Shown: piece after piece, positions 10,468 to 24,680 of the stretch
Layout: each line of letters begins with the position of its first letter
Numbering within the stretch: the first letter of the stretch is position 1
NCBI GenBank assembly: GCA_016169945.1
Contig: JADLSH010000216.1
Coordinates: 650,501 to 714,500 of the forward strand
DNA: 64,000 bases
Direction of reading: 5' to 3'
DNA from: Trachythela sp. YZ-2020
Taxonomy: Eukaryota; Cnidaria; Anthozoa; Malacalcyonacea; Clavulariidae
Translations under genes and position numbers: made by a program
Notes under the pieces: generated by a model
What the model saw: the letters and a program-made list of their open reading frames with translations, nothing else
What the model was told of the DNA's origin: nothing
Database searches by the model: none

Positions 10468-10966
10468 CGTGTTTCAAACTGTACTAACTGTAGGGAACCA
10501 CCTTAAGGCTTTCCGTCCACCTCAGAGTAAGTAAACACACAATAATTAGACAACAGGGGCCGGTTGTACGAAGTCCGTTTAGCCTATCCGGTGGATAAAT
10601 CGAATATATCGATCAAGTATATATATTAATCGAAGTATCGAACATGCAACCAAGCCACTCTCCTCCGCAGAGGCTTCTTTGTTTTTTCACAGTTAAAATT
10701 GTTTTTCACAGTAATAAAATCAAAGGAAATATATAGTTTTCATGGCGGAAGTAATAATGGCATTTTTCGTAGTGGAGGGTAATAATGGTAAAGTAGGGAC
10801 AGTAGAGCCATCTTCCCGTCATACTTAACGTCCCTAAAAATTTATTTTATTTTTTTACTTTATTTTTTACGTATAAAGGCTCTGCGGAGGAGAGTGCAAC
10901 CAAGCTGAAATTTTTCTTGAATAGAACAATTATGTTTGCCACTACATATTAAATACACAAGATTTA

Positions 10967-11739
10967 TAGTGCCTATGCAACGAAATTTTTGCCTCATTTT
11001 TTATTGTTTTGTTAAAAATTACAGCTCCAATGATGAAGAATGGCGTTTACAGTTTATTCATATCTCATCTCATTCCACAAGTTATCGCACTTTGTATATT
11101 TTGATTTGTGACGTCACTAGTTGTGCTTGAGATAGTGGCAATAACAAGAAAATCTGATATCTTAGTGATAATTTAATAAAATTCAATAAAACTTGGCACA
11201 CTCAGTTGGGTGCACCCACGTGAGTATTTTGGAGTGGTCATGTGGTTGTCATGGCAACACACTAGTCCCCAGTCTCTTCACTTCCTTTTTCCAAATTTCC
11301 TCCTCTAAACTTCGTGCAGAGGACGTTTGCTTATTTCATGGGTTTAAACTTGTCACAACACCTGTACATACTATAGTAATAAGCGCAAATTGCAGAAATT
11401 GGTTTTGATTTCGTTGGAGACAGATCATATAGCAAATGCACGAGAACTCGAGAAGAGACTAGTGCATTGCCATGACAACGATAGAAACAACCCAAAATGG
11501 TCACTTAGGTGCACCAACTAAGTGTGCCAAGTTTCATTGAATTCTACTAAATCATCACCAAGATATCAGACTTTCTTGTTATTGCCACTATCTCAAGCAC
11601 AACCAATGACGTCACAAATCAAAATGTACAAAGTGCGATAACTTGGGAATGAGATGAGATATGTCATTCTTCGTCATTCCAGGTGTACTTTTTAACAAAA
11701 CAATAAAAAATCAGGCAAAAATTTCGTTGCATAGGCACT
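10967..11739. mobile_element. Foldback element with ~300 bp arms, unit 1
   Basis: Long imperfect inverted arms begin TAGTGCCTATGCAACGAAAT and end ATTTCGTTGCATAGGCACT, flanked by TTA on both sides. A TTA/TAA duplication would suit PIF/Harbinger-type elements. The arms also share a TGACGTCA-like core (near 11111 and 11609). No transposase. Present at the same place in unit 2 (36760-37530). Confidence 0.6.
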
Positions 11740-11929
11740 TTAAGTTAAATTTGTGAGTTAAATTTCCGTATTTTACAAACCTAGATATAATTCGTAGTAC
11801 TCTTTCTCCGCCAGAAGCACAGTTATCATACACAGTAGCAGTGGTTCAAAGTCATTGTCCTGTTGAAAATAGAATAGCAAATACTTTTCTTATTTGGAAT
11901 GACAAAATTATAAATTCTAAAAAACATAC

Positions 11930-12235
11930 ACTGGATAGTGGATAGCACTCTAACTGTTCTTCCTAAAGATCAAGCAAGCGTCATCTCTTATCGCTCCAGT
12001 GTCACTATACTGGAGGAAATTTAAACTAAACTAACTTTATTTATACTGGATAACTCTATCAGTTCTGCCTAGAGGTCTAGTAAGGGTCATTCTTATTCGG
12101 TCTAGCAGCAAGTTTTCTAATTCATCCCTATGTCAAAACTAAACTAACTTTATTTATACTGGATAAATCTATCAGTTCGTAGTTAATCAGTTCTAAACTG
12201 TTTTAATATAAAGCTCCAATGTAAGGGTCATCTTT
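11930..12235. repeat. Degenerate ~110-130 bp tandem repeat (second block)
   Basis: Same family as 7790-8290, with repeated CTGGATAACTCTATCAGTTC and AACTAACTTTATTTATACTG words. Confidence 0.65.
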
Positions 12236-12854
12236 CACTATGATCATGGTTAAATACTACGTGAGAAAACGGTAGCATGTGCAAGACGTTACTCTCACGT
12301 AAACTAGAAAACGGGAGCTAGTACGAAGAGAAAACAGGACGAATGAGGGAAGATATTATTTACTCAGGTTCTCGCCATCCGCACCCCTCTCCCCTACCCG
12401 ACAGGTTATAGAGAGCAGGGCTTATTTGAGGGGGGGTTAATAAGTGACTTACAATAAGTATTATGGCGTCATACTAAGCTAAACTGTTCGCTGCTGCAAA
12501 TATTTCAAATTTCAAAATACATAATATTGACATGACAAAATAAAGTACTATTGAATAAGTATATAATTTATACGGCAAGACCGAGGTTTAATATTTTACC
12601 GTAAAGACAAAATGTTTGAGGTTAATAAGTAGTTATTATTCCAATCAACAGTTTATTATGCAAATAATTCAATGTTAAACATCAAAATGTTCGTAACTAA
12701 CACATCCTAACAGTGTTCCAACCTCGACAGTGTTCATTACTGCATCAAAACTAACAAATTTCACCAAAATATCAACAACTTTATCAACATGTAACAGTCA
12801 AAATCTCCAAACAAATATCAACCTATCTTCCAAAATATTTACAATTTATCCTAC
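12236..12854 (-). other. 3' region of gene Y, unit 1
   Basis: No gene to about 12640. From 12854 down to about 12650 lies the minus-strand 3' untranslated region of gene Y, with an AATAAA polyadenylation signal on the minus strand at 12651-12656. The same sequence in inverted orientation follows the plus-strand array in unit 3. Confidence 0.5.
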
Positions 12855-15463
<2,609 letters not shown>

Positions 15464-16885
15464 CTGAAAATTAACAAGGTTAATAAATAATGTTCAAATA
15501 CGGTACATTAAATGTCCAATATCAAAATCCTTCTTCAATATCTATATATTAAACTATATCCATGTATATAATGAAGGGAAAAGGGACAAGCCGTGCTTCA
15601 TGCGATCAATCAGGACCGTAGTGAAGGGATGTCGATTGGGGGGCGTTGAAGGCCGAATTGCCGGGTAATAATATAATTTGCCGATATTCGCAATATTCCA
15701 ACACATGTTTTAATTTTACCTTAGGGATTTGCCATAAATTAGCAGGGGATGGGAGTGGAAATTTTCAATGGACAATGAATTGAGGAAAATAATATGACCT
15801 CCCCATGTACGAGTTGGAAAATTTGTGACCTAACCTGGGGCTCGTCTGACCCCCCCTAGCCTATATAATACCCCATAGTTGTTTTACTGCAGTAGTATGA
15901 AAACGTTTCGAAGAAGAGAACAATAAGCAGCAGCATAGGCAGGGTTTTAACTGTGGAACAGCACAAATGGTAGGGGTCCAGGGTTTGAATTTCTACGGTC
16001 ATTAAAACAGCATTTCTCGCATTCTGAGACGAGTTCTGAAGAAAATCACCCTCCTGCAACCAGCGCAAATTATTTCAAAAATGCCATAGATTGTGAAAAT
16101 TTCAGTATCAACTTGTTGATGTAATTTGTGTATTCAATTGTGTATTCAACTTGTTGATTCTGACTTTTTGTGGGGGGGTGCTGACGTTTTCTAGGGGGGT
16201 GCGCACCCCCGCCTATGATAAAAAGCATAAAGCCATTTGTTTTTCCCTATCAATCCATGTTGCAGATATTTGTTTTTTTGCGTCGCACAAACAAATTCGC
16301 CTATAGTGGTAAACCAACCTTTCAGCCTCGCTTCACCTATTGATGATAGAGAGAGAATGCTGTGGAGATGCCTGTGTACGAGGCATATATTTTTGACAAA
16401 ATGCTGTTTACATATAGCCATTGGCAAAACATAAACAAAATATAAATTGAGTAATATATCAAACTTCCAATCCGATGTTCTGATCACAAGATTTTCCTCA
16501 CACCTACGCTGTCCCACTAATCCGAATATCATTCTTAGCTTTTACAATTTTGACGATTTCACAATTTTCCGACTGGTTCGGACCAATTTGCCGACTGATG
16601 TAAATTTATTTGGTGCGTGACGCACTCCCCCCCCGCTCGCTACGGCCCTGACTTCAATTTTTATTCCGTTCATGTATTATATATATCGAAAGTATATATT
16701 GAGATGATTCCTTGTAAAAATCCATTATATTTTTGTCCCAAGTCACGAATCAAAATTCCCTGGATACATACAGCTGGATTTATTAAAGATCGAGGCAGTT
16801 CAGTACAGTAGTATTAGGGGTCGTATACTTCGATCTATCAAAAGCTTTTATCGTTCCGCGTGGCTGTATTTAAATTAATACTCAC
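15464..16885 (-). other. Intron 1 of gene Y, unit 1
   Basis: About 1.42 kb between a consensus donor (GTGAGT) and the TTAATTTTCAG acceptor, phase 0 at both ends. Homologous to the gene X intron but without the helicase-bearing insert; the intact target TCCGCGTGG lies at 16855-16863. Confidence 0.65.
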
Positions 16886-17044
16886 CTTTGTGTCTTTTAA
16901 CAGCGACTTCGATTTGCTACTTTCGTCTGATTTCCCGACGGTTTTCACGGGCCTTCTTGGAGAATACACAAGTTTCGTTGCTTTAGATTGCTCTCTCGTG
17001 TTTTCTGCGAATATAAAACTTGAACAGGATAAGTTATCTTCCAT
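16886..17044 (-). CDS. Gene Y, unit 1: first coding exon
   Basis: A 53-codon exon starts MEDNLSCSSFIFAENTRE and runs through KATKLVYSPRRPVKT to SLLKDTK, followed by a consensus donor AAG|GTGAGT. The ATG context (GACGAAAATGGAAG) is acceptable. Phase 0 at the donor matches phase 0 at the acceptor of the finger exon 1.42 kb downstream, giving KDTK|TKSDD across the junction. The exon is open here and in unit 2, unlike gene X where codon 5 is a stop. The segment is basic and Ser-rich with no known domain, and may be a disordered N-terminus. Calling it coding rests on conservation and splice signals, not on transcript data. Confidence 0.6.
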
Positions 17045-17280
17045 TTTCGTCCTTCTAAAAGTCGAAAAGTCCTCCTTGTGGCTAAATAAAGATAAAAGAT
17101 TGCACATTTGCCCGCATAGCCTCACTCGGCTAACCTTACAACAAACCCAGCCTGCGTGCAGTTCTCCCAAACGTAAGCATAATTATAATTCTATTTAACC
17201 CTAACTCCCAAACTAACCCTAACCAACCTAATAAACGTTTACAAATTACAAATAGACAATTAACTGAATAATTGAATAAA
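17045..17280. other. Upstream region of gene Y, unit 1
   Basis: Probable 5' untranslated region and promoter of gene Y on the minus strand, followed by CTAACC-rich repeat (17200-17235). No TATA box is convincing. Confidence 0.35.
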
Positions 17281-17640
17281 CAATGTTTCCTGGTTTACCT
17301 TTGGGAAACATGGCTAGGAAACAATGTTTCCTGGTTTAACCCACCTTCGGGAAAGATGGGGAAACAATGTTTCCCACCTTTGGGAGACATGGCTAGGAAA
17401 CAAGATTTTCTGGTTTGCCACCTTCGGGAAACATGGCTAAAAAACAATGTTTCCTAGTTTGCAAGCTACGGTTTCCTGGTTTGCCACCTTCGGAAAACAA
17501 TGGCTAAAAACATGCTCCTGGTTTGCCCATCTTTGAGAAACATGGTTAGGCGAAAATATTGATTAGTTTGCCCACCTTCGGGAAACATGGCTAGCCGCCT
17601 TCGGGAAACATGGTTTAAAGAATTAATTCGGAAATAACGT
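17281..17640. repeat. GGAAACATGG/AACAATGTTTCC minisatellite, unit 1
   Basis: Degenerate tandem copies of roughly 45-60 bp are built from AACAATGTTTCCTGGTTT, GCCCACCTTCGGGAAACATGG and GCTAGG. In unit 2 a 2.4 kb foldback element has inserted into its first copy. Confidence 0.75.
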
Positions 17641-17700
17641 TTCCGCAAGAATGTATTCTAGTAATTTTCCGCGGCTTAAATTTCGTCTTTAATAACCTAG

Positions 17701-17811
17701 GTGACTGTGTGTTTCAAGTCTGGCAGTCAAAATAAAAGTCAAAACAAAAGTTGCGTTCAAGACAACAGCGCTAATCTACCAGAAGAGGACGAAATTCCTG
17801 AATCCAAAACA
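17701..17811 (+). CDS. Orphan exon-like segment, unit 1
   Basis: A 111-nt open segment (VTVCFKSGSQNKSQNKSCVQ, then NLPEEDEIPESKT) is bounded by an acceptor-like TTTAATAACCTAG and a perfect donor ACA|GTAAGT at 17812. It is conserved without frameshift in unit 2 (45544-45654). It is hydrophilic with no recognised domain. It lies upstream of the plus-strand zinc-finger array in the same orientation, so it could be an N-terminal exon of that gene, but no linking exon is visible. Confidence 0.35.
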
Positions 17812-17819
17812 GTAAGTTG

Positions 17820-18025
17820 TGTGATGGTGGTCATAGTAATCATGGTGGTAATGGTGGTGGGTGATGATGACGTTGGTGATGATGGTATTGGTGAGGATGG
17901 TGGTGATGATGATGGATTTTAATGGTATTAGTGATGGACCTTTGATGGTATTGGTGATGATGGACCGTTGATGGTATTGGTGATGATGGACCGTTGATGG
18001 TATTGGTGATGATGTTATTCAGTAC
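17820..18025. repeat. GGTGATGAT minisatellite
   Basis: GATGGTGGT-type triplets lead into tandem copies of a 26-bp unit, GGTATTGGTGATGATGG followed by ACCGTTGAT. Copy number is the same in unit 2 (45665-45860). Confidence 0.8.
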
Positions 18026-18179
18026 ACATCAGATGGTTTAAAACTTCTGAAAATGTATATACAAACCTTGAACAGAACTATACGTTATGGCAATATTCCT
18101 CAAGATTCGATCAAGATTCCTTAGTTTAGACGTTTTCCATTGGTGGGTTTTAGTATATAAGCGTCACGGGGCTGAGATG

Positions 18180-18395
18180 GTGGTCAACTTCAAAAATGTT
18201 GACACTTAACGAGAAGTTACATCCTCGCAGACAGTACTCAGTAAAACCCAGCTATTCTAAATGATCCTGATCTTCCAGTACAGCGACTCCTTAAAGTTGC
18301 ATATTGCATAGGAAATAGTAAATATGAGATTTATTTTAACAAAATTTTAAATATATATTTACATTTAAAGAATGCGTTTCAGCTTAATAAATATG
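18180..18395. repeat. Unit-boundary repeat (copy 2), joined to plus-strand array
   Basis: Same sequence as 7381-7605. It breaks off at AATAAATAT and is fused directly to zinc-finger coding sequence, which marks the start of unit 2. Confidence 0.7.
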
Positions 18396-19306
18396 GTTCA
18401 AATACGAACACATACTGGAGACAAACCTTATGAATGTGATGTTTGCAAGAAGAAATTTTCTAAGTCAAATAATTTGGAAACACATAAACGATCACATACT
18501 GGAGACAAACCTTATGAATGTGTTTGCAAGAAAAAGTTTTCTCAATCATGCAACTTAGGAAGACATAAGAGAAGACATACTGGAGACAGACCTTATAAAT
18601 GTGACGTTTGTGACAAACGATTTTCAAGTTCAAGCACCTTGGCAACACACAAAAGAACACACACTGGAGACAAACCTTATGAATGTGATGTTTGCAAGAA
18701 GAAATTTTCTCAGTCGAATATTTTGGCAACACATAAACGAACACATAGTGGAGACAAACCTTATGGATGTGATGTTTGCAATCAAAGATTTTCTCAATTA
18801 AGCAGCTTAGCAACACATAAAAGAACACACACTGGAGAAAAACCTTATGAATGTGATGTTTGCAAGAAGACATTTTCTCAGTCATATACTTTGACAACAC
18901 ATAAACGAACACATACTGGAGACAAACCTTATGAATGTGATGTTTGTGACAAACGATTTTCTCATTCAAGCACCTTAGCAAGACACAAAAGAACACACAC
19001 TGGAGACAAACCTTATGAATGTGATGTTTGCAGAAGAAATTTTCTAAGTCAAATAATTTGGAAACACATAAACGATCACATACTGGAGACAAACCTTATG
19101 AATGTGTTTGCAAGAAAAAGTTTTCTCAATCATGCAACTTAGGAAGACATAAGAGAAGACATACTGGAGACAGACCTTATAAATGTGACGTTTGTGACAA
19201 ACGATTTTCAAGTTCAAGCACCTTGGCAACACACAAAACACATACTGGAGACAAACCTTATGGATGTGATGTTTGCAATCAAAGATTTTCTCAATCAAGC
19301 AGCTGA
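18396..19306 (+). pseudogene. Plus-strand C2H2 zinc-finger array, unit 2
   Basis: Eleven finger repeats with THTGDKPY linkers (one THTGEKPY) run without a 5' exon or splice acceptor; the frame continues out of the boundary repeat from an ATG at 18372 that is probably not native. Fingers 2 and 9 read ECVCKKKF, a codon deletion that turns the C-x2-C knuckle into C-x-C and should abolish zinc binding. Fingers 8-10 duplicate 1-3, including that defect, so the array grew by a recent three-finger duplication. One base is missing near 19031, shifting frame at finger 8. The array ends at TGA 19304-19306 inside finger 11. I read it as a promoterless, truncated copy placed tail-to-tail with gene X. Confidence 0.75.
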
Positions 19307-19641
19307 GCAACACATAAAAGAACACATACTGGAGACAAACCTTGAAAATCATATGGATGCCCATGACAATTCAATGTTAAATATCAAAATGTTCGTAATT
19401 AACACATCCTAACAGGGTTCATTACTGCATCAAAACTAACACATTTCACCAAAATATCAACAACATTATCAACATGTAACAGTAAAAATAAACAAATATC
19501 AACCTATCTCTGTGGTCAGTCCCAGCCAATGTACTTGTAGGTATTTGAATAAGTTTAATAATTGTTTGGTGCGGCGAATCTTGTAAAATAAAATAAAATA
19601 AAAAATAAAATATCTCCCAAAATATCTACAATTTATCCTAC
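19307..19641. other. Tail-to-tail junction, unit 2
   Basis: Same structure as 159-508: a fragment of C-terminal coding sequence in plus orientation runs into the minus-strand 3' untranslated region, with a shorter AAAAT microsatellite. Confidence 0.55.
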
Positions 19642-20887
19642 TTAGTGAGCCATCATATTGTCATGGGTATCCATATGATTTTCAAGTTCACTTACAATAA
19701 ATGCCAAACTCAACATCACAGACACAACAAATATACCCAATACCAGTTGGTTCTCTTGATTCTAATTCTTGACAGACATCACATTCGTAGATGGTGCCAT
19801 GGTCGTTTGCCTTGTGCGGTTTTAAACTTTCAAGATCAGGGAACTGTTTGTAATGCTTGTCATAATCATAATGATTGCCACTAGATTTTCATCAAGATAC
19901 CCTTGCACATCTTGTGATGGAATTTCTCTGCCACAAGTGAAACACAATAACAAGCCATCTTTTAAATGTGATCTTCTGTGTCATATCTTATTCATAAGGT
20001 TTGTCTCGAGTATGTGTTCGTTTATGTGTTTCCAAATTATTTGACTTAGAAAATTTCTTCTTGCAAACATCACATTCATAAGGTTTGTCTCCAGTATGTG
20101 TTCGTTTATGTGTTGCCAAAGTATATGACTGAGAAAATGTCTTCTTGCAAACATCACATTCATAAGGTTTGTCTCCAGTGTGTCTTCTTTTATGTGTTGC
20201 TAAGCTGCTTAATTGAGAAAATCTTTGATTGCAAACATCACATTCATAAGGTTTGTCTCCAGTATGTGTTCGTTTATGTGTTGCCAAAATATTCGACTGA
20301 GAAAATTTCTTCTTGCAAACATAACATTCATAAGGTTTGTCTCCAGTGTGTGTTCTTTTGTGTCTTACTAAGTTGCATGATTGAGAAAACGTTTTCTTGC
20401 AAACATCACATTCATAAGGTTTGTCTCCAGTATGTGTTCGTTTATGTGTTTCCAAATTATTTGACTTAGAAAATGTCTTCTTGCAAACATCACATTCATA
20501 AGGTTTGTCTCCAGCATATGTTTGTTTATGTGTTGCCAAAGTATATGACTGAGAAAATTTCTTCTTGCAAACATCACATTCATAAAGTTTGTCTCCAGTA
20601 TGTGTTCGTTTATGTGTTACTAAGTTGCTTGAACGTGAAAATCTTTGATGGCAAACATCACATTCATAACGTTTGTCTCCAGTGTGTCTTTTTATGTCTT
20701 GCTAAGGTGCTTGGATGAGAAAATCTTTGATTGCAAATATCACATTCATGAGCTTTGTCCTAGTGTGTGTTCTTCTTTCAACAAGTTTCTGACCGCCAGT
20801 AGAAGGCCGAAGGGTTTGGGGAGACGTTTGCTTCTCACGCCCTTCAAATAACGACAAACTTGAGGAGGACGAATCGTCAGATTTGGT
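19642..20887 (-). pseudogene. Gene X, unit 2: terminal exon of C2H2 zinc-finger gene
   Basis: About nine fingers in the same order as unit 1, but the array is cleaner: 183 codons are open from 20539 to the TAA at 19988-19990 and cover six complete fingers. One finger reads YECYVC, keeping the Cys spacing. Upstream, indels near 20690 and 20760 disturb the first finger and its linker. The C-terminal atypical pairs (CDVCQELESRE, ICCVCDVE) follow the stop as in unit 1. The first exon (22956-23113) has both a codon-5 stop and a 1-nt loss. Confidence 0.75.
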
Positions 20888-22294
20888 CTGAAAATTAACA
20901 AGGTTAATAAATAATGTTCAAATACGGTACATTAAATGTCCAATATCAAAATCCTTCTTCAATATCTATATATTAAACTATATCCATGTATATAATGAAG
21001 GGAAAAGGGACAAGCCGTGCTTCAATCAGGACCGTAGTGAAGGGATGTCGATTGGGGGGCGTTGAAGGCCGAATTGCCGGGTAATAATATAATTTGCCGA
21101 GTTTCTCAATATTCCAACACACGTTTTAATTTGATCTTAGGGACTTGCCATAAATTACCAGGGGACGAGGGAGGTGGAAATTTTCAATGGACAATGAATT
21201 GATGAAAATAATATGACCTCCCAATGTACGAGTTGGAAAATTTGTGACCTAACCTGGGGCTCGTCTGACCCCTAGCCTATATAATACCCCATAGTTGTTT
21301 TACTGCAGTAGTATGAAAACGTTTCGAAGAAGAGAACAATAAGCAGCAGCATAGGCAGGGTTTTAACTGTGGAACAGCACAAATGGTAGGGGTCCAGGGT
21401 TTGAATTTCTACGGTCATTAAAACAGCATTTCTCGCATTCTGAGACGAGTTCTGAAGAAAAATCACCCTCCTGCAACCAGCGCAAATTATTTCAAAAATG
21501 CCATAGATTGTGAAAATTTCAGTATCAACTTGTTGATGTAATTTGTGTATTCAATTGTGTATTCAACTTGTTGATTCTGACTTTTTGTGGGGGGGTGCTG
21601 ACGTTTTCTAGGGGTGCACCCCGCCTATGATAAAAAGCATAAAGCCATTTGTTTTTCCCTATCAATCCATGTTGGAGATATTTGTTTTTGCGTCGCACAA
21701 ACAAATTCGCCTATAGTGGTAAACCAACCTTTCAGCCTCGCTTCACCTATTGATGATAGAGAGAGAATGCTGTGGAGATGCCTGTGTACGAGGCATATAT
21801 TTTTGACAAAATGCTGTTTACATATAGCCATTGGCAAAACATAAACAAAATATAAATTGAGTAATATATCAAACTTCCAATCCGATGTTCTGATCACAAG
21901 ATTTTCCTCACACCTACGCTGTCCCACTAATCCGAATATCATTCTTAGCTTTTACAATTTTGACGATTTCACAATTTTCCGACTGGTTCGGACCAATTTG
22001 CCGACTGATGTAAATTTATTTGGTGCGTGACGCACTCCCCCCCCCGCTCGCTACGGCCCTGACTTCAATTTTTATTCCGTTCATGTATTATATATATCGA
22101 AAGTACATATTTCCTTGTAAAAATCCATTCTATTTTTGTCCCAAGTTAGACCAATTATTAGAAAAGTTCAACTCATGAATTAAAATTGTCCTGGATACAT
22201 ACAGCTGGATTTATTAAAGATCGAGGCAGTTCAGTAGAGTAGTATTAGAGGTCGTATACTTCGATCTATCAAAAGCTTTTATCGTTCCGCGTGG

Positions 22295-22927
22295 TAGCCT
22301 GAGACAGACGAATAACGAAAAATATTCGTCTGAGAACATTCGTCACTAATCTTGCCTGGTGACGTTAGAGCGTTAGTCGAGATTTAGATAACAGATTGTC
22401 ATTGGTCACACTAAAATTGCATGTATTGTGCGTTTTTATTGGTTCGTTAGACATGTCGGAAAAATAAAAGATGGCGGAATTTAAAGATCGAAATATTTTA
22501 TGAAACGTGCAATTAATAAGGTATTAAATGTTTTTCAAGTACCTTCTTTGTATAAAGAACAGGAAGAGGCCCTTGCTCAATTGTTTTCGAAGCGAGATGT
22601 TTTCATTAATCTCCTACATCGTATGAAATCGCTCAAATTTCAAGCTGCACCCGTAATGGCCGATATTCTCTTTCGAAGAAGCACGGGAACCAGCATAGTA
22701 GTGGTTATTTCTCCACTGAAAGCCCTCATGGAAGATCAAGTAAGATCACATGGTCGTTCGATACTTCGATAGTTCGATACATTGTCGCTCATAGCAAACG
22801 CCATTTTGTTTTTCTCAGATACGTAATTATGCAAATATTTATGATAAATTATGATAATTAGACCGGGCAAGATTAGTGACGAATGTTCTCAGACGAATAT
22901 TTTTCGTTATTCGTCTGTCTCAGGCTA
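22295..22927 (+). mobile_element. Gene-fragment-carrying TIR element, unit 2 copy
   Basis: Same ends and same 9-bp duplication TCCGCGTGG (22286-22294, 22928-22936) as the unit 1 copy. It sits at the orthologous site, so it was copied by the unit duplication and not by a new insertion. Confidence 0.75.
22471..22739 (+). pseudogene. Captured RecQ-like exon, unit 2 (motif I destroyed)
   Basis: Motif Ia (VVVISPLKALMEDQ) and the donor CAA|GTAAGA are intact. Deletions near 22500, 22614 and 22626 shift the frame and replace the Walker A-like motif with LLHRMKSLKFQ. It cannot encode a nucleotide-binding site. Confidence 0.7.
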
Positions 22928-22955
22928 TCCGCGTGGCTGTATTTAAATTACTCAC

Positions 22956-23113
22956 CTTTGTGTCTTTTAACAGCGACTTCGATTTGCTACTTTCGTCTGA
23001 TTTCCGACGGTTTTCACGGGCCTTCTTGGAGAATACACAAGTTTCGTTGCTTTAGATTGCTCGCTCATGTTTTCTGCGAATGTAAAACTTGAACAGGATT
23101 AGTTATCTTCCAT
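22956..23113 (-). pseudogene. Gene X, unit 2: first coding exon (stop and deletion)
   Basis: Same exon as 3851-4009 with TAA at codon 5 and, in addition, one base lost from a CCC run near 23004, so the phase at the donor no longer matches the finger exon. Confidence 0.6.
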
Positions 23114-23154
23114 TTTCGTCCTTCTAAAATCTAAAGTCGAAAAGTCCTTCTTGC

Positions 23155-24047
23155 TAGTGCTTCCACTTTGGCAAAGTAAAATTTCTCGTTTTTGTCCTTT
23201 TTTTTCGCAGAATTTCCTTCCCAAAATCCTAAATTTCCTTCCATTTTTCCTTCCAATTTTTTTTAAAACAGTATAATAAATTTTGTATTGTACTGTACTC
23301 CTGATGTAAATTGAAGGTGTACTGCAGTATTCAAATAGTGAATCTCTAATTTAATATTAGAAAATAATTAACCATTGCGTATGGTACAAAATTCAAGTAT
23401 CCAACATTAGTGTTCCAGATCACTACAGAGTAGAGTAGTATATAGTCATTAGTCTATACCGTTCAAAATTAATTTGAATAAGGATAATTAACCTGAAAAA
23501 CATGTTCTGTTGTCTGTTTTCTCAAACGACATTTTACTTAAACGAGTTTTTTATGAATTTTCTCGAGATTCTTATGCTTCATCTTCTGATGAGCTTGACT
23601 CAGAAGTTGACTCAATATAAGCCATCATAATTGACAAATTTTTTTTGGTTTAGAAATTACAGTTTCCTTTTTTCGACTGTTTGTTTTTAGTTTATAAAAC
23701 CCGCGAAAAAGTGAGCCCACGTTATTTATGTACAAGTACTCTACTCACCCACAGCTCTCACCCACTGAAGACCTGTTAAGTCCCAAATTACCCCCATTCA
23801 TCCTTGATGGTTATGTAAATATTCGATGTATTATTTAACTCAAAAGTTCATAATAAAGTGTTTAACAATTATTAAATTACTAGAAATTACTGAAAAAGTT
23901 TAAATTGTAAAATTTCCTTCCCTTTTCCTTCGAAATGGCCAAATTTCCTTCAATTTCTTCCAAATCTCATTTCCTCTTATTTTTCCTTCCAAATGCCAAA
24001 ATATCCTTTTGGAAGGAAATTTCCTTCCGAGTGGAAGCTCTTAAAAT
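23155..24047. mobile_element. hAT-like non-autonomous insertion, unit 2
   Basis: Best-preserved copy of the 4049-4932 element: it starts TAGTGCTTCCACTTTGG and ends TTCCTTCCGAGTGGAAGCTC, with many TTTCCTTCC repeats near both ends. Confidence 0.5.
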
Positions 24048-24559
24048 CTTGCGGCTAAATAAAGGTTGCACATTTGCCCGCATAGCCTGACTCTAAGTCT
24101 CTAACCCTTACATCAAACCTAGCCTGCTGCAGTTCTCATACTCAACTGGTACTCATAAAAAAGTCATAATCCTAATTAACCTAACCCCAAAGGCCCAAAC
24201 TAACCCTAACTCCCAAACTAACCCTAACCAACCTAATAAACGTTTACAAATTACAAATAGAAAAAAATAATAAGAATAATTTATTCCATTACACCAATAT
24301 TGGTACATAGGATAATACAAAACAAAACTATTATGCATATAACATAGCAACCATGTATAAACTATAACTAATTTCTTATTTACATGTGGTACACTCAGTG
24401 AAGATTTTAGTTAGTTCATAAATGAATCTGGCTGTACAACTTGTTATGCTCTTGTCATTCATGGATATACAATAAAGAAATATGTCGTATTTACCTAGTG
24501 AACCGTAAAACGACTATTGATTTCCATTGGAGATTTTTAACTTGTAATTTTGACAGTTT

Positions 24560-24680
24560 GAAAAGTAATGATATTCGTCACCTACAGCTATTTCAATTAA
24601 GGTTGTCCCCGAGCAAAGCGGAAAAGTCGAATACGAGCGCGAAAGGCTTGCTGGGAATTGCTAAGAAATTAAGAATTTGA
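24560..24680 (+). pseudogene. LINE C-terminal tail fragment, inverted copy, unit 2
   Basis: Same inverted tail as 5451-5560; the frame ends shortly after KGLLGIAKKLRI. Confidence 0.5.

Larger units (their letters stand above)
20888..22955 (-). other. Intron 1 of gene X, unit 2
   Basis: Homologous to 1751-3850, with the helicase-bearing insertion at 22295-22927. No other gene. Confidence 0.6.

Noticed and set aside
18372..18395. ATGCGTTTCAGC as the native start of the plus-strand array
   Set aside because: The same ATG and flanks occur in boundary repeats not followed by fingers (7579, 26717, 57615), so it was joined to the array by recombination.
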